This document shows positions 55,700 to 64,000 of a stretch of DNA of 64,000 nucleotides, in pieces (position 1 is the stretch's first letter; every line of letters starts with the position of its first letter). The DNA is from Bombardia bombarda (Eukaryota > Ascomycota > Sordariomycetes > Sordariales > Lasiosphaeriaceae): positions 22,501 to 86,500 of the forward strand of contig JAULSR010000014.1 in the NCBI GenBank assembly GCA_030512295.1, written 5' to 3'. The notes beneath the pieces were generated by a model. That model did no database searches and had not been told where the DNA came from. It was given only the letters and a program-made list of their open reading frames with translations. Both the position numbers and the translations under genes were made by a program.

Positions 55700-56600
55700 C
55701 ACCTCGCCCATCTCGAAAGCATCCCATCTCGAAAGCATCCCATCTAAGCATCCCATCTAAGCATCCCATCTAAGCATCCCATCTAAGCATCCCATCTAAG
55801 CATCCCATCTAAGCATCCCATCTAAGCATCCCATCTCGAAAGCATCCCATCTCGAAAGCATCATCATCTCGAAAGCGTTATTATCTCGCCCATTTCGAGA
55901 GTATCATCATTTCGAAAGCATCATTATCTCGCCCATTTCGAAAGCATTAGCGGCTTTCAGTTCTTCCCACCTCTCCTATTTCGAAAGTATTCCATCTCGA
56001 AAGCATCATCATCTCGAAAGCACCATCATCTCGCCCATCTCGAAAGCACCATCATCTCGCCTATTTCGAAAGCACCATCATTTCGCCCATCTCGAGAGTA
56101 TCATTATCTCGAGAGTATCATTATCTCGAAAGCATCATTATCTCGCCCATTTCGAAAGCATTAGCGGCTTTCAGTTCTTCCTACCTCTCCCATCTCGAAA
56201 GCATCCCATCTCGAAAGCATCATCATCTCGAAAGCACCATCATCTCGCCCATCTCGAAAGCATCCCATCTCGAAAACATCATCATCTCGAAAGCATCATC
56301 ATCTCGAAAGCGTCATCATCTCGCCCATCTCGAGAGCATCATCATCTCGAAAGCATCATCGTCTCGCCCATCTCGAAAGCATCAGCGGCTTTCAGTTCTT
56401 CCCACCTCGCCCATCTCGAAAGCATCAGCGGCTTTCAGTTCTTCCCACCTCTCCCATCTCGAAAGCACCATCATCTCGCCCATCTCCAAGGCATCCCACC
56501 TCGAAAGCATCAGCGGCTTTCAGTTCTTCCCACCTCGCCCATCTCGAAAGCACCATCATCTCGCCCATCTCGAAAGCTTCCCCTCTCGAAAGCTTCCCTC
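55700..56600. repeat. 0.9-kb minisatellite (CATCTCGAAAGCATC)
   Basis: Units of 12-15 bp (CATCATCTCGAAAGCAT and CATCTCGCCCATCTCGAAAG) with higher-order blocks holding GGCTTTCAGTTCTTCCCACC. The array ends about 50 bp upstream of the FunK1 start codon. Confidence 0.95.
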
Positions 56601-56647
56601 CCATCCGCACTACAATTACTAGTCCTTGAAGCCATTGCTTTTTTACC

Positions 56648-58619
56648 ATGGACCCGCGCTTGGAGATCATCAACAACAATCCCATCGGAAAGGGCCTTGA
56701 TGCCTTCCGTGCTTCGTTCAGTTCGGTCTGCGAAGACGGGAAGATCCCATGCACTCCGGACGCGCTGGGTCAACTTGACCAAGATGGTATGGCAATCCAG
56801 CTTCGCTACAGTGTGTGTGCTCCTCTATTCTAACCGATGGGACAGAACTCCGGAAGCTCATTCGCGCCTTTCTGAGAGCGGTGCAGAACCTTGCCGCTGC
56901 CGACCTGCTACCTGCCTGGACTGGTCTTGGTGGTAGCCTCAGAGCAGACCTTCTGCGGCTTGAACTCTCGCTCTCATCTGACGACGACGACTTCGACCTC
57001 GACCGTATCAAACCACTCCTCAAGTCAGCTATCGCCGATACTCTAGACGATGCCGACATTTGGGATCAAATCCAGACGGTCGTCACCGAATCCATCCTAC
57101 CTCCCCGACCAATCACCTCGGAGCACGGCAAGGATGTAGATAAAGTCCTCAGGAATGAACTCGGCGCTCTATACGTCGGGATTCCTCGATTCCGCGAGGC
57201 TTTTTTCGGACGGGTGGCAGGTCTTGAGACAGCATCCGAGGCCGTCTTCCAGAAGTGCATGGAAGGTAGCGAACCACTCTTCAATAATAATAATGGGTGG
57301 AGCGGATGGCCGGCAGATGCACAACAGAATGCTGTTTATAGCTGGCTTACGAAAGTAAGCGAAAAACTGGTAACACTCGCAGAAGAGTACAAATCGACCC
57401 CGACACATCGAGAAATAATATCACTACGACCCAACAAATGGACTCGAGCTTATACGGCAGAACACAAGGTGGATGTCGGTTTTCTAGATGTCCGCAGGGC
57501 TAAAAAAGACTGTAAATATCATTGGACGCACATCCTTGTACCGGGCGAGGTAAAAAGCAATCCGTCGGCCGACACAACGCCGGAAGCATGGCTTGATCTT
57601 GGGACGTACGCGAGAAAAATACTCGCTACCATAGACACCCGTCGCTTCGTTCTGGGCTTTACCATCTGCGGGTCTCTCATGAGGATATGGGAGTTTGACC
57701 GGCTCGGGGGGATCGCATCCGAACAATTCGACATCAACAAAGATGGGCTGCAATTTGTATCCACGGTCCTCGGGTTTCACTGGATGAGCAGGGAAGAGCT
57801 TGGCTTCGATCCGACAATTATGGCGGCGAACGGCAGCAGACCATGCATCGAGATTGAACGCAATGGTTCGACAGAGCGCCTTATCATCGACGAGACGATA
57901 CATCGTATACGTGGCACCGTTGGCCGGGCTACGACGTGCTGGAGAGCCCATCGCGAAGGAGACCCACAGACAACAACACCACCACTCGTCATCAAAGACT
58001 CATGGCAATACCCCGAACGCGATGAAGAGGGCGAATTGCTACGCGAGGCAACTGATCAAGGTGTTGTCAACGTGGCCCGATACTATCACCACGAGACTGT
58101 TCAAGTAGACGGCACGGATGACGATATTCGAGACAACGTTCGTAGAGGACTGGATGTCACCACAGCTACAACCTACCAGCCGGCGGAAGGCTTGATGCCG
58201 CCACCGCCACCGCCACCGCCACCACCAAGTACGATGCCGCCGCCGCCGCCACCACCACCAAGTATAATCGCGTCTGATGAGCAGCCTTCACGGGGGGGTC
58301 GCAGCAGCAGCCGCATTGCTAGCAAGAAGCGATCATCATCATCCAGCCAAATTGGCGGCGCCCCTCTGCCCCCCCCCCCAGCAAGCGATCCTGTCCGGTA
58401 CCTCTCACGAAGGCTGGCGTCGTCGACGCCGCACTATCGAATCGGGTGCATCGACGTGTCATTCTTCGTGACTGTGGAAAGCCCATCTACAAGGCAAGTT
58501 CTCGATCGGCCCTGCTTGACGCGTTGGGGGGTTGCATTGAAGGACACGAGTCCTTGTGGCGCAAGACCGGCCTCCTTCACAAAGACATCTCTATTAACAA
58601 TCTCATGATCAATGAGGAG

Positions 58620-58653
<34 letters not shown>

Positions 58654-58661
58654 TTGAGGGG

Positions 58662-58700
<39 letters not shown>

Positions 58701-59213
58701 TTCTCCTGGTATTCGTTCTTAATTGACCTGGACCTCGCTAGTAGAGAGCATCGAGAGGGCGGCGGCGGCATATCTGAAGGAGCAAAGAAGAGCAAGACCG
58801 GTACGAAGGCATTCATGGCAATCGGGGTGCTCCTGGGCGAGCAACATTCTTTCATGCACGACCTCGAATCATTCTTCTGGGTGCTCTTCTGGATATGCAC
58901 CCACTACGACGCGCAAGGCAATGAGATCGGGCCAACTGAGTTTGACAGCTGGAAATGCGAGAGTGATCACAAGCTGGCTCGATCAAAAGTCGGTACGATA
59001 GGCGAGGAGAGTGTCTTTCTCAAGATTGCGGAAGAGAGCTTCACACCGTACTACCAGCCATTGATCCCGTCGGTCAATAAACTGCGGAAGAAGGTATTTC
59101 CAGGAGATAAGAGGTGGAAGAGACCGGAGCCGAAGCTCTATTCCGCGATGAGGAAAGTCCTTCGCGAAGCCTGGGAGGACCGAGAGTTGATGTCGGATGG
59201 CGGATATTTTTAG
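56648..59213 (+). CDS. FunK1-type fungal protein kinase (one frameshift)
   Basis: Exon 1 (56648-56786) and exon 2 (56846-59213); the 59-bp intron has branch CTAACC. Starts MDPRLEIINNNPIGKGLDAF. The N-terminal regulatory half (VPGEVKSNPSADTTPEAWLD, FVLGFTICGSLMRIWEFDR) precedes GRATTCWRAHREGDPQTTTP, VIKDSWQYPERDEEGELLRE and VVNVARYYHHETV, the fungal FunK1 N-lobe. The catalytic loop is LLHKDISINNLMIN and the metal-site Asp lies in FLIDLDLAS; the C-lobe includes SFMHDLESFFWVLFWICTHY and FTPYYQPLIPSVNKLRKKVF. Both catalytic Asp and Asn are present, so activity is plausible. An Asp tract of about 25 splits the catalytic loop from the metal site, and Pro and Ser tracts fill the linker. One extra C in the C11 run at 58369-58379 restores the frame; then it is 835 aa. 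Confidence 0.88.
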
Positions 59214-59299
59214 ATGGATAGCATTGTCATAGGCTTGTTTTCAAACTTTCAGCGGTGGAAGGTATAAGCGTAATGGGCCCGCAGCTAATAGAAAAGAGA

Positions 59300-59331
<32 letters not shown>

Positions 59332-59692
59332 GACCCACTTACCAAACACCAAACACCGCCTTATGCTAGCTAGTCTGAGTGCAATTCTCGATTTTCGCGT
59401 ACATGTTTGATTCGTTAATAGATGAGCGGCTCCCGGCTCTCCCCTGCTCCCTCAAGACTAAGACGACGAAGATGACGGCGATGATCAAAGAGAGATATGA
59501 TGACGACTCTGCTCCGAGTCCGATGAGGCGACTGAGATCAAAGAACACGAGAGAAGCCGCTCTCGCCTTGGTATAGATGCTTTTCTTACTCGGTGGATTG
59601 AGGACGACAGCGACAGACGCGCCTTTTTTCCCTGGCTGATTTTTTTTAGCAAGGGGAAGAGGACGACGGCACGAATTTAAAAGTCTCTTCAA
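59214..59692. other. 3' flank of FunK1
   Basis: Contains a T run of about 30 (59301-59330), then unique sequence. Short frames on both strands are not convincing. Confidence 0.5.
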
Positions 59693-60505
59693 GATGATGA
59701 TATCCTTCTTTCAGCGAGTTCAACAAGCTTCAGCAACAGAGTACGGCACGAATCAAAGTCTCTTCAAGATGATGATATCCTTCTTTCAGCGAGTTCAACA
59801 AGCTTCAGCAACAGAGTACTACGGCACGAATTAAAAGTCTCTTCAAGATGATATCCTTCTTTCAGCGAGTTCAACAAGCTTCAGCAACAGAGTACGAGTT
59901 CAACAAGCTTCAGCAACAGAGTACGGCACGAATCAAAAGTCTCGTCAAGATGATATCCTTCTTTCAGCGAGTTCAACAAGCTTCAGCAACAGAGTACGGC
60001 ACGAATCAAAAGTCTCGTCAAGATGATATCCTTCTTTCAGCGAGTTCAACAAGCTTCAGCAACAGAGTACGGCACGAATCAAAAGTCTCTTCAAGATGAT
60101 ATCCTTCTTTCAGCGAGTTCAACAAGCTTCAGCAACAGAGTACGGCACGAATCAAAAGTCTCTTCAAGATGATATCCTTCTTTTAGCGAGTTCAACAAGC
60201 TTTAGCAACAGAGTACGGTACGAATTAAAAGTCTTTTCAAGATAATGATATCTTTTTTTCAGCAAGTTTAACAAGCTTCAGTAATAGAGTACTACGGTAC
60301 GAATTAAAAGTCTCTTCAAGATGATATCCTTCTTTCAGCGAATTCAACAAGCTTCAGTAACAGAGTATTACGGCACGAATCAAAAGTCTCGTCAAGATGA
60401 TATCCTTCTTTCAGCGAGTTCAACAAGCTTCAGCAACAGAGTACGGCACGAATCAAAAGTCTCGTCAAGATGATATCCTTCTTTCAGCGAGTTCAACAAC
60501 CTCAA
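59693..60505. repeat. About 74-bp tandem array, 12 copies
   Basis: Unit contains GAGTTCAACAAGCTTCAGCA, ACAGAGTACGGCACGAATCA and TCTTCAAGATGATATCCTTC. It lies between the 3' ends of two convergent kinase-fold genes. Copies at 60200-60310 show C-to-T and G-to-A changes. Confidence 0.97.
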
Positions 60506-60554
60506 GGATAAACAGTACAGTGGGAGAAAAAGAAGGCCATTGAGATCGAAGTTC

Positions 60555-60645
60555 CCTTGCCACGTCCCCTTGCCATGTCCCTTGCCATGTCCCTTGCCAC
60601 GTCCCCTTGCCACGTCCCCTTGCCATGTCCCTTGCCCATGTCCTC
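60555..60645. repeat. 12-bp minisatellite (CCATGTCCCTTG and CCACGTCCCCTTG)
   Basis: About seven copies just beyond the stop codon of the second APH-like gene. Confidence 0.95.
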
Positions 60646-60704
60646 GTTGGTCTTCGCGAAACGCCTTGGCCGCCGCCAGGGCTGGCTGGTCGACTTGGCC
60701 TTAC

Positions 60705-62261
60705 TTAGCCCGCCCGTCCATAGCCTCCTCGTCCATACAGACCTTCGATAAACGCAACGAGATCGCGATCCGTCATCTTGTTCGCCTGTACATCGGCAAT
60801 GCGAGGCTGAATCGTCTCCTTGTCGGCCTCGTACGCCTCGAGTTCCTTCTTCTTCCCGCCGAGGAAAGATTGAATATCCTCCTCGGAAACCTCTGCCGCC
60901 CGCTCCTCCCAGTCTGGTATGCTGGCTCTCAGCTCCACCGAGGGGAAGTCGTCGTAGGCAATGAAAGAGGCTCCAAGGACCATATGGTACCACATGGTCC
61001 CGTTCTCCTCAGACCGCTTGACCAGGGCCGACAGCCAGCCAGACCCTTCTGGCCGCAACCGCGCCTCCTCTTCCTCCAGGATCTGCTTGAATCTGGCCCA
61101 GTGCCGGAGAAACATGTCTCGCCTCTCGGTGGTGTGCAACCAGACACTGGGTCTTTCCTGAAGGAGCCACCAAGGAGCTGTCGCAAACAGCTGAGCCGGG
61201 CCTGCATAGGACCACTCGAGGTCGACGACTCCGACGATCTTCAGTTCCCGGCTGTTGTTGACAAGCATGTTCGCCGGGCCGAAATCGTCGCAAATGAGCT
61301 TGAACGGTCCAGCGTCATGTTCCGGCCAGGCCTGATGGTCGGTCAACGACTTCAGGACTCTATGAAAGACATAATTCTCCCTGCCTTCGTCGCTGTCATC
61401 CACCGAGTTCCGCTGTCTGGTGAACTGTTGCCAGTGCTGCTCGACGACATGATGGAAATACTCGGTGGTGGACGAGAATGCCCTGCTTCTTGGGCCTCGA
61501 TTGGCTGTTAGTAGAGCACAAAGAATAGAGCACAAAGAATAGAAAGGGCACAAAGAATAGAAAGGGCACAAAGAATAGAAAGGGCACAAAGAATAGAAAG
61601 GGCACAAAGAATAGAAAGGGGGCAGAACAGTACCGAGGACGTCCGCCCCGGAGAGGCAGGATATCTCGTTCGCAGCCAATGTGAGCGGCGGCTGGGTGCA
61701 TGGCGTTTGCACGTATAGACTGCCGATGTCGCTGAAGTCCAGGTCGAAGATCTGCACCATGAATCGTGCAAGCTGCCGGTATATGTTGTCGATCACGACG
61801 CCCAGATTGTCCCGCATGGGGACCGATCCATCCTCGGGATCGCTCAGAATGTCCGAAAGGCTCTCGCCGGGCATGAATACTTCCATGATGAAGGCTCCCG
61901 TTCCCAGCCTGTTGTCGCGGGCAAAGCCCCAGGCCTTGACCTCGGGGACGGGAATGTCGGTCCTCGCGCGGAGAAGCTGCAGGGCGGCGACCTCGCTGGC
62001 GACCTTCTCGTCAATGTGTTCTGCGCGGGTCATGCCTTCACGGGGAAAGCGAACGATCCACTGCTCATTGTTGGAGAAGACAACGGGTATGCAGAGATTG
62101 TGCGAGCCGCGAATCCAAGGCTCTTCGATCTTACAGGCCAGTCTCTCGGGGTGGAATCCCGTCACCCATGCTGGCATCTCTGCTTTCCGGTAGTCGACAA
62201 GCATATGATGCAGGTAAGCACGACCCTCGGCAACCAGGGATAGGTTCTGGTCGATGAGCAT
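60705..62261 (-). CDS. APH-family phosphotransferase-like protein, 475 aa
   Basis: Exon 1 (62261-61634) and exon 2 (61504-60705). The start MLIDQNLSLVAEGRAYLHHM is the first ATG after a C-rich, low-complexity upstream frame. Landmarks: nucleotide-site strand EQWIVRFPREGMTRAEHIDE, hinge FIMEVFMPGESLSDIL, catalytic-loop equivalent FKLICDDFGPANMLVN and metal-site VVDLEWSYAGPAQLF. The usual HxD is CDD here, a known fungal variant arrangement as I recall it, so catalysis is uncertain. The 129-bp intron carries a 20-bp minisatellite yet has no stop and a length divisible by three, so the unspliced frame reads on as FYSLCP repeats. Acceptor CTAACAG and donor GTACTG support splicing. Confidence 0.82.
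   Translation of the reverse strand: MLIDQNLSLVAEGRAYLHHMLVDYRKAEMPAWVTGFHPERLACKIEEPWIRGSHNLCIPVVFSNNEQWIVRFPREGMTRAEHIDEKVASEVAALQLLRARTDIPVPEVKAWGFARDNRLGTGAFIMEVFMPGESLSDILSDPEDGSVPMRDNLGVVIDNIYRQLARFMVQIFDLDFSDIGSLYVQTPCTQPPLTLAANEISCLSGADVLGTVLPPFYSLCPFYSLCPFYSLCPFYSLCPFYSLCSILCALLTANRGPRSRAFSSTTEYFHHVVEQHWQQFTRQRNSVDDSDEGRENYVFHRVLKSLTDHQAWPEHDAGPFKLICDDFGPANMLVNNSRELKIVGVVDLEWSYAGPAQLFATAPWWLLQERPSVWLHTTERRDMFLRHWARFKQILEEEEARLRPEGSGWLSALVKRSEENGTMWYHMVLGASFIAYDDFPSVELRASIPDWEERAAEVSEEDIQSFLGGKKKELEAYEADKETIQPRIADVQANKMTDRDLVAFIEGLYGRGGYGRAG
61520..61622. repeat. Intronic 20-bp minisatellite (AGAAAGGGCACAAAGAAT)
   Basis: About five copies inside the APH-like gene's intron. Confidence 0.95.
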
Positions 62262-62689
62262 AGCGATGATCGACTGGGGGGGGCAGGGGGGGGGCAGCAG
62301 GTGGGGGCAGGTGGCGAGAGGTGTGCAAAGTGTGTAGGTGCGACGGCCGCCAGCAAGAGGAAGGGGGGACACGATGAGACTTGGGCGAGACGGCGAGAGA
62401 CAGTGGGGGGGGGGGAAGGAGCAGTCTTATGGAACCAACACGTCTTCCCAACACGGCTTCCCAACACGGCTGAGGAGCAGGGGTGCATGGCTTGAGAGCC
62501 TATCATGCAAAGTCCCTCAGCGACTGCACTTTCCGGGGGGCTGACTGATGCACCCAAACAAACTGTGATTGTGTGAATGGGGGGGGGGGCACACAGCTTG
62601 CGGGACAAGGTCGTAGCTGTTGTAAACTATGTGTACATACGCACATGATAGGCACAGGCAACTATTGGAGACTGGAAATGGGCCCTCCA
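62262..62689. other. Promoter side of the second APH-like gene
   Basis: Several G8-G11 runs (near 62275, 62291, 62405 and 62580) and a CTTCCCAACACGG duplication (62445-62470). No gene seen. Confidence 0.5.
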
Positions 62690-62905
62690 GAAATTTGAGA
62701 CACGAGATTTGAGACAAGAAAGTTGAGACCAGAATATTGAGATCAGAAAATTGAGACCAGAAATTTGAGACAAGAATATTGAGATCAGAAAATTGAGACC
62801 AGAAAATCGAGACCAGAAAATTGAGACCAGAAAATCGAGACCAGAAAATTGAGACCAGAAAATCGAGACCAGAAAATTGAGACCAGAAAATTGAGACAAG
62901 AAATG
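62690..62905. repeat. 15-bp minisatellite (AATTGAGACCAGAAA)
   Basis: About 14 copies with A/C and T/G variants. Confidence 0.95.
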
Positions 62906-63694
62906 TACCTCTAGAGAGGGCCGCCAACTCGCCAGCGTTGACGGCAACTGCTAATTACCTATGCCACATGGCAGGCACGCTTGGCGCCGGCTAACATGCT
63001 CTAGTCTAGTGCAGGGTGGTCCCAGAACAAGACAACCAGACAGAAGGGCTAGCCCAAGGCCAAATCGTATCTGCGGTTTATCAGATCCAAAAACCCCAAG
63101 GCAGAGCGTATGTCCATCGCAACTTTTTCGAAACCTGACCGCAATATCCCTCGTGTTTGCCCACCTCTGGGTGAGGGGGGGGGTACGTACGATCCCATCG
63201 GCGCAGAGGAGACATCTGCAGAGGAGACAATCTGCAGAGGAGACAAATCTGCAGAGGAGGGTAGCCCACGCCCTGCTTCCTCGGTCCCGATCCCTCAGCC
63301 CCTCGATCCCCCAGCCCCTCGAACCCCCCACGCGTCCGCCGACTCGCGATCAATCCGAGGCCGCCAACCGCCCATCGACATCCAGCGATCACCCTGGTCT
63401 GGCAACCTGTGCCGGGGAATCCGAGTGGGAGAAGAAGGTGTCGGGTGATCCGAGCAGGAGAGAAGAAGGTGTCGGGTAATCCGAGCAGGAGAAGAAGGTG
63501 TCGGGTGATCCGAGCGAGAGAACACAGAGTGACATGGACAGGGCTCGACGATGGCGACAGCGGTGGCGCCGCAGACATGTACCAGCTTGAAGGTGCGGCG
63601 TGTCGAAGCGGACGTGGAAGTCGGCGAGGTACTGGGTGGGCGCGGGCTCGCGTCGCGATCGCAGGTCGCAGGGCCGCCCGCTCATCCATGTATC
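62906..63694. other. Spacer with two short repeats
   Basis: A GCAGAGGAGACAATCT repeat (63208-63258) and a GTGTCGGGTGATCCGAGCAG repeat with a unit of about 28 bp (63438-63520). No gene recognised. Confidence 0.55.
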
Positions 63695-63885
63695 AAAACA
63701 TAGCAAGGAGTTCGCCGCTATCTAGAGTGTGGGCAGCCGGGCTGCTGTATCAAAACATAGCGAGTTCGCCGCTATCTAGAGTCTGGAAATATAGTGGGCA
63801 GCCGGGCTGCTGTACCGAAACATAGCAATGAGTTCGCCGCTATCTAGAGTGTGGGCAGCCGGGCTGCTGTATCGAAACATAGCGA
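63695..63885. repeat. About 55-65 bp tandem repeat, four copies
   Basis: Unit contains AAACATAGCGAGTTCGCCGC, TATCTAGAGTGTGGGCAGCC and GGGCTGCTGTATC. Confidence 0.95.
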
Positions 63886-63900
63886 CGAGTTCCTCCCCTG

Positions 63901-64000
63901 TCATCTTCCCGCTGTCCACGAGTCGCTTTGCACTCCTCCATCTTGTTTACTTCTGACCATCAGGTTCGCCAGGCCGAGGTCGTCGCAAACCCCTGGCGTC
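63901..64000 (-). pseudogene. APH-family catalytic-loop fragment at the window edge
   Basis: The minus strand entering at 64000 reads TPGVCDDLGLANLMVRSK and then loses similarity, ending in TGA at 63901-63903. VCDDLGxANLxV is the same variant catalytic loop as CDDFGPANMLV in the 60705-62261 gene. The downstream VVDLEW element is absent, and a tandem repeat follows instead. It is either a truncated gene whose 5' part lies beyond the window or an exon end with an intron I cannot place. Confidence 0.45.

Noticed and set aside
1..64000. tRNA, rRNA and other structured RNA genes
   Set aside because: I looked for the tRNA T-loop (GTTCRANNC) with matching arms and found no complete candidate; a covariance-model scan would be needed to exclude them.

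Overview
The window reads as nuclear DNA of a filamentous ascomycete (Pezizomycotina, most likely a Sordariomycete; the class is inferred). Support comes from short GT-AG introns (about 50-210 bp) with CTAAC/CTGAC-type branch sites, a five-exon eL37 gene, fungal-type families (FunK1 kinase, GPI-anchored PEBP, fungal APH-like kinases, DUF7924-like protein) and a Fot1/pogo transposon whose stop codons look like RIP (repeat-induced point mutation). Gene density is low. Almost every intergenic interval is filled by its own private minisatellite, and homopolymer or triplet tracts run through introns and exons. Layout: a partial gene (1-142, minus) and two satellite arrays; a PA-TM-RING ubiquitin ligase (3253-6106, minus); a 1.5 kb TGTAGATGT array; a conserved hypothetical (9452-10366); a PEBP-like GPI protein (11819-12962); a 1.5 kb array; a 610-aa membrane hypothetical (15523-17446); more arrays; an acidic hypothetical (20199-20864); two solo pogo-type DNA-binding-domain genes (22006-22443 and 23261-23608); a charged hypothetical (25313-26716); valyl-tRNA synthetase with apparent mitochondrial and cytosolic starts (27452-31265); a 4 kb minisatellite split by the transposon (32109-33941); ribosomal protein eL37 (35841-36608); Elongator subunit ELP6 (37073-38219); a DUF7924-like protein (40546-42348); a small three-exon gene (43806-44475); mevalonate kinase ERG12 (47223-48629) with 16 CCAAT boxes in a promoter minisatellite; and a distal region rich in kinase-fold genes (APH-like 49896-51488, FunK1 56648-59213, APH-like 60705-62261, APH fragment 63901-64000) with a decayed MFS transporter. 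Housekeeping functions present are translation (valyl-tRNA synthetase, eL37), tRNA wobble modification (ELP6) and the mevalonate/ergosterol pathway (ERG12); they are unrelated neighbours, with no biosynthetic cluster. Five gene models need six one-base corrections, every one a missing C/G inside a C/G run, which points to assembly homopolymer errors. The most interesting signals are the CCAAT-bearing minisatellites beside genes, above all ERG12, and the paired solo pogo-type DNA-binding genes that share an upstream block. Exon borders were read by eye; no database or alignment was run.
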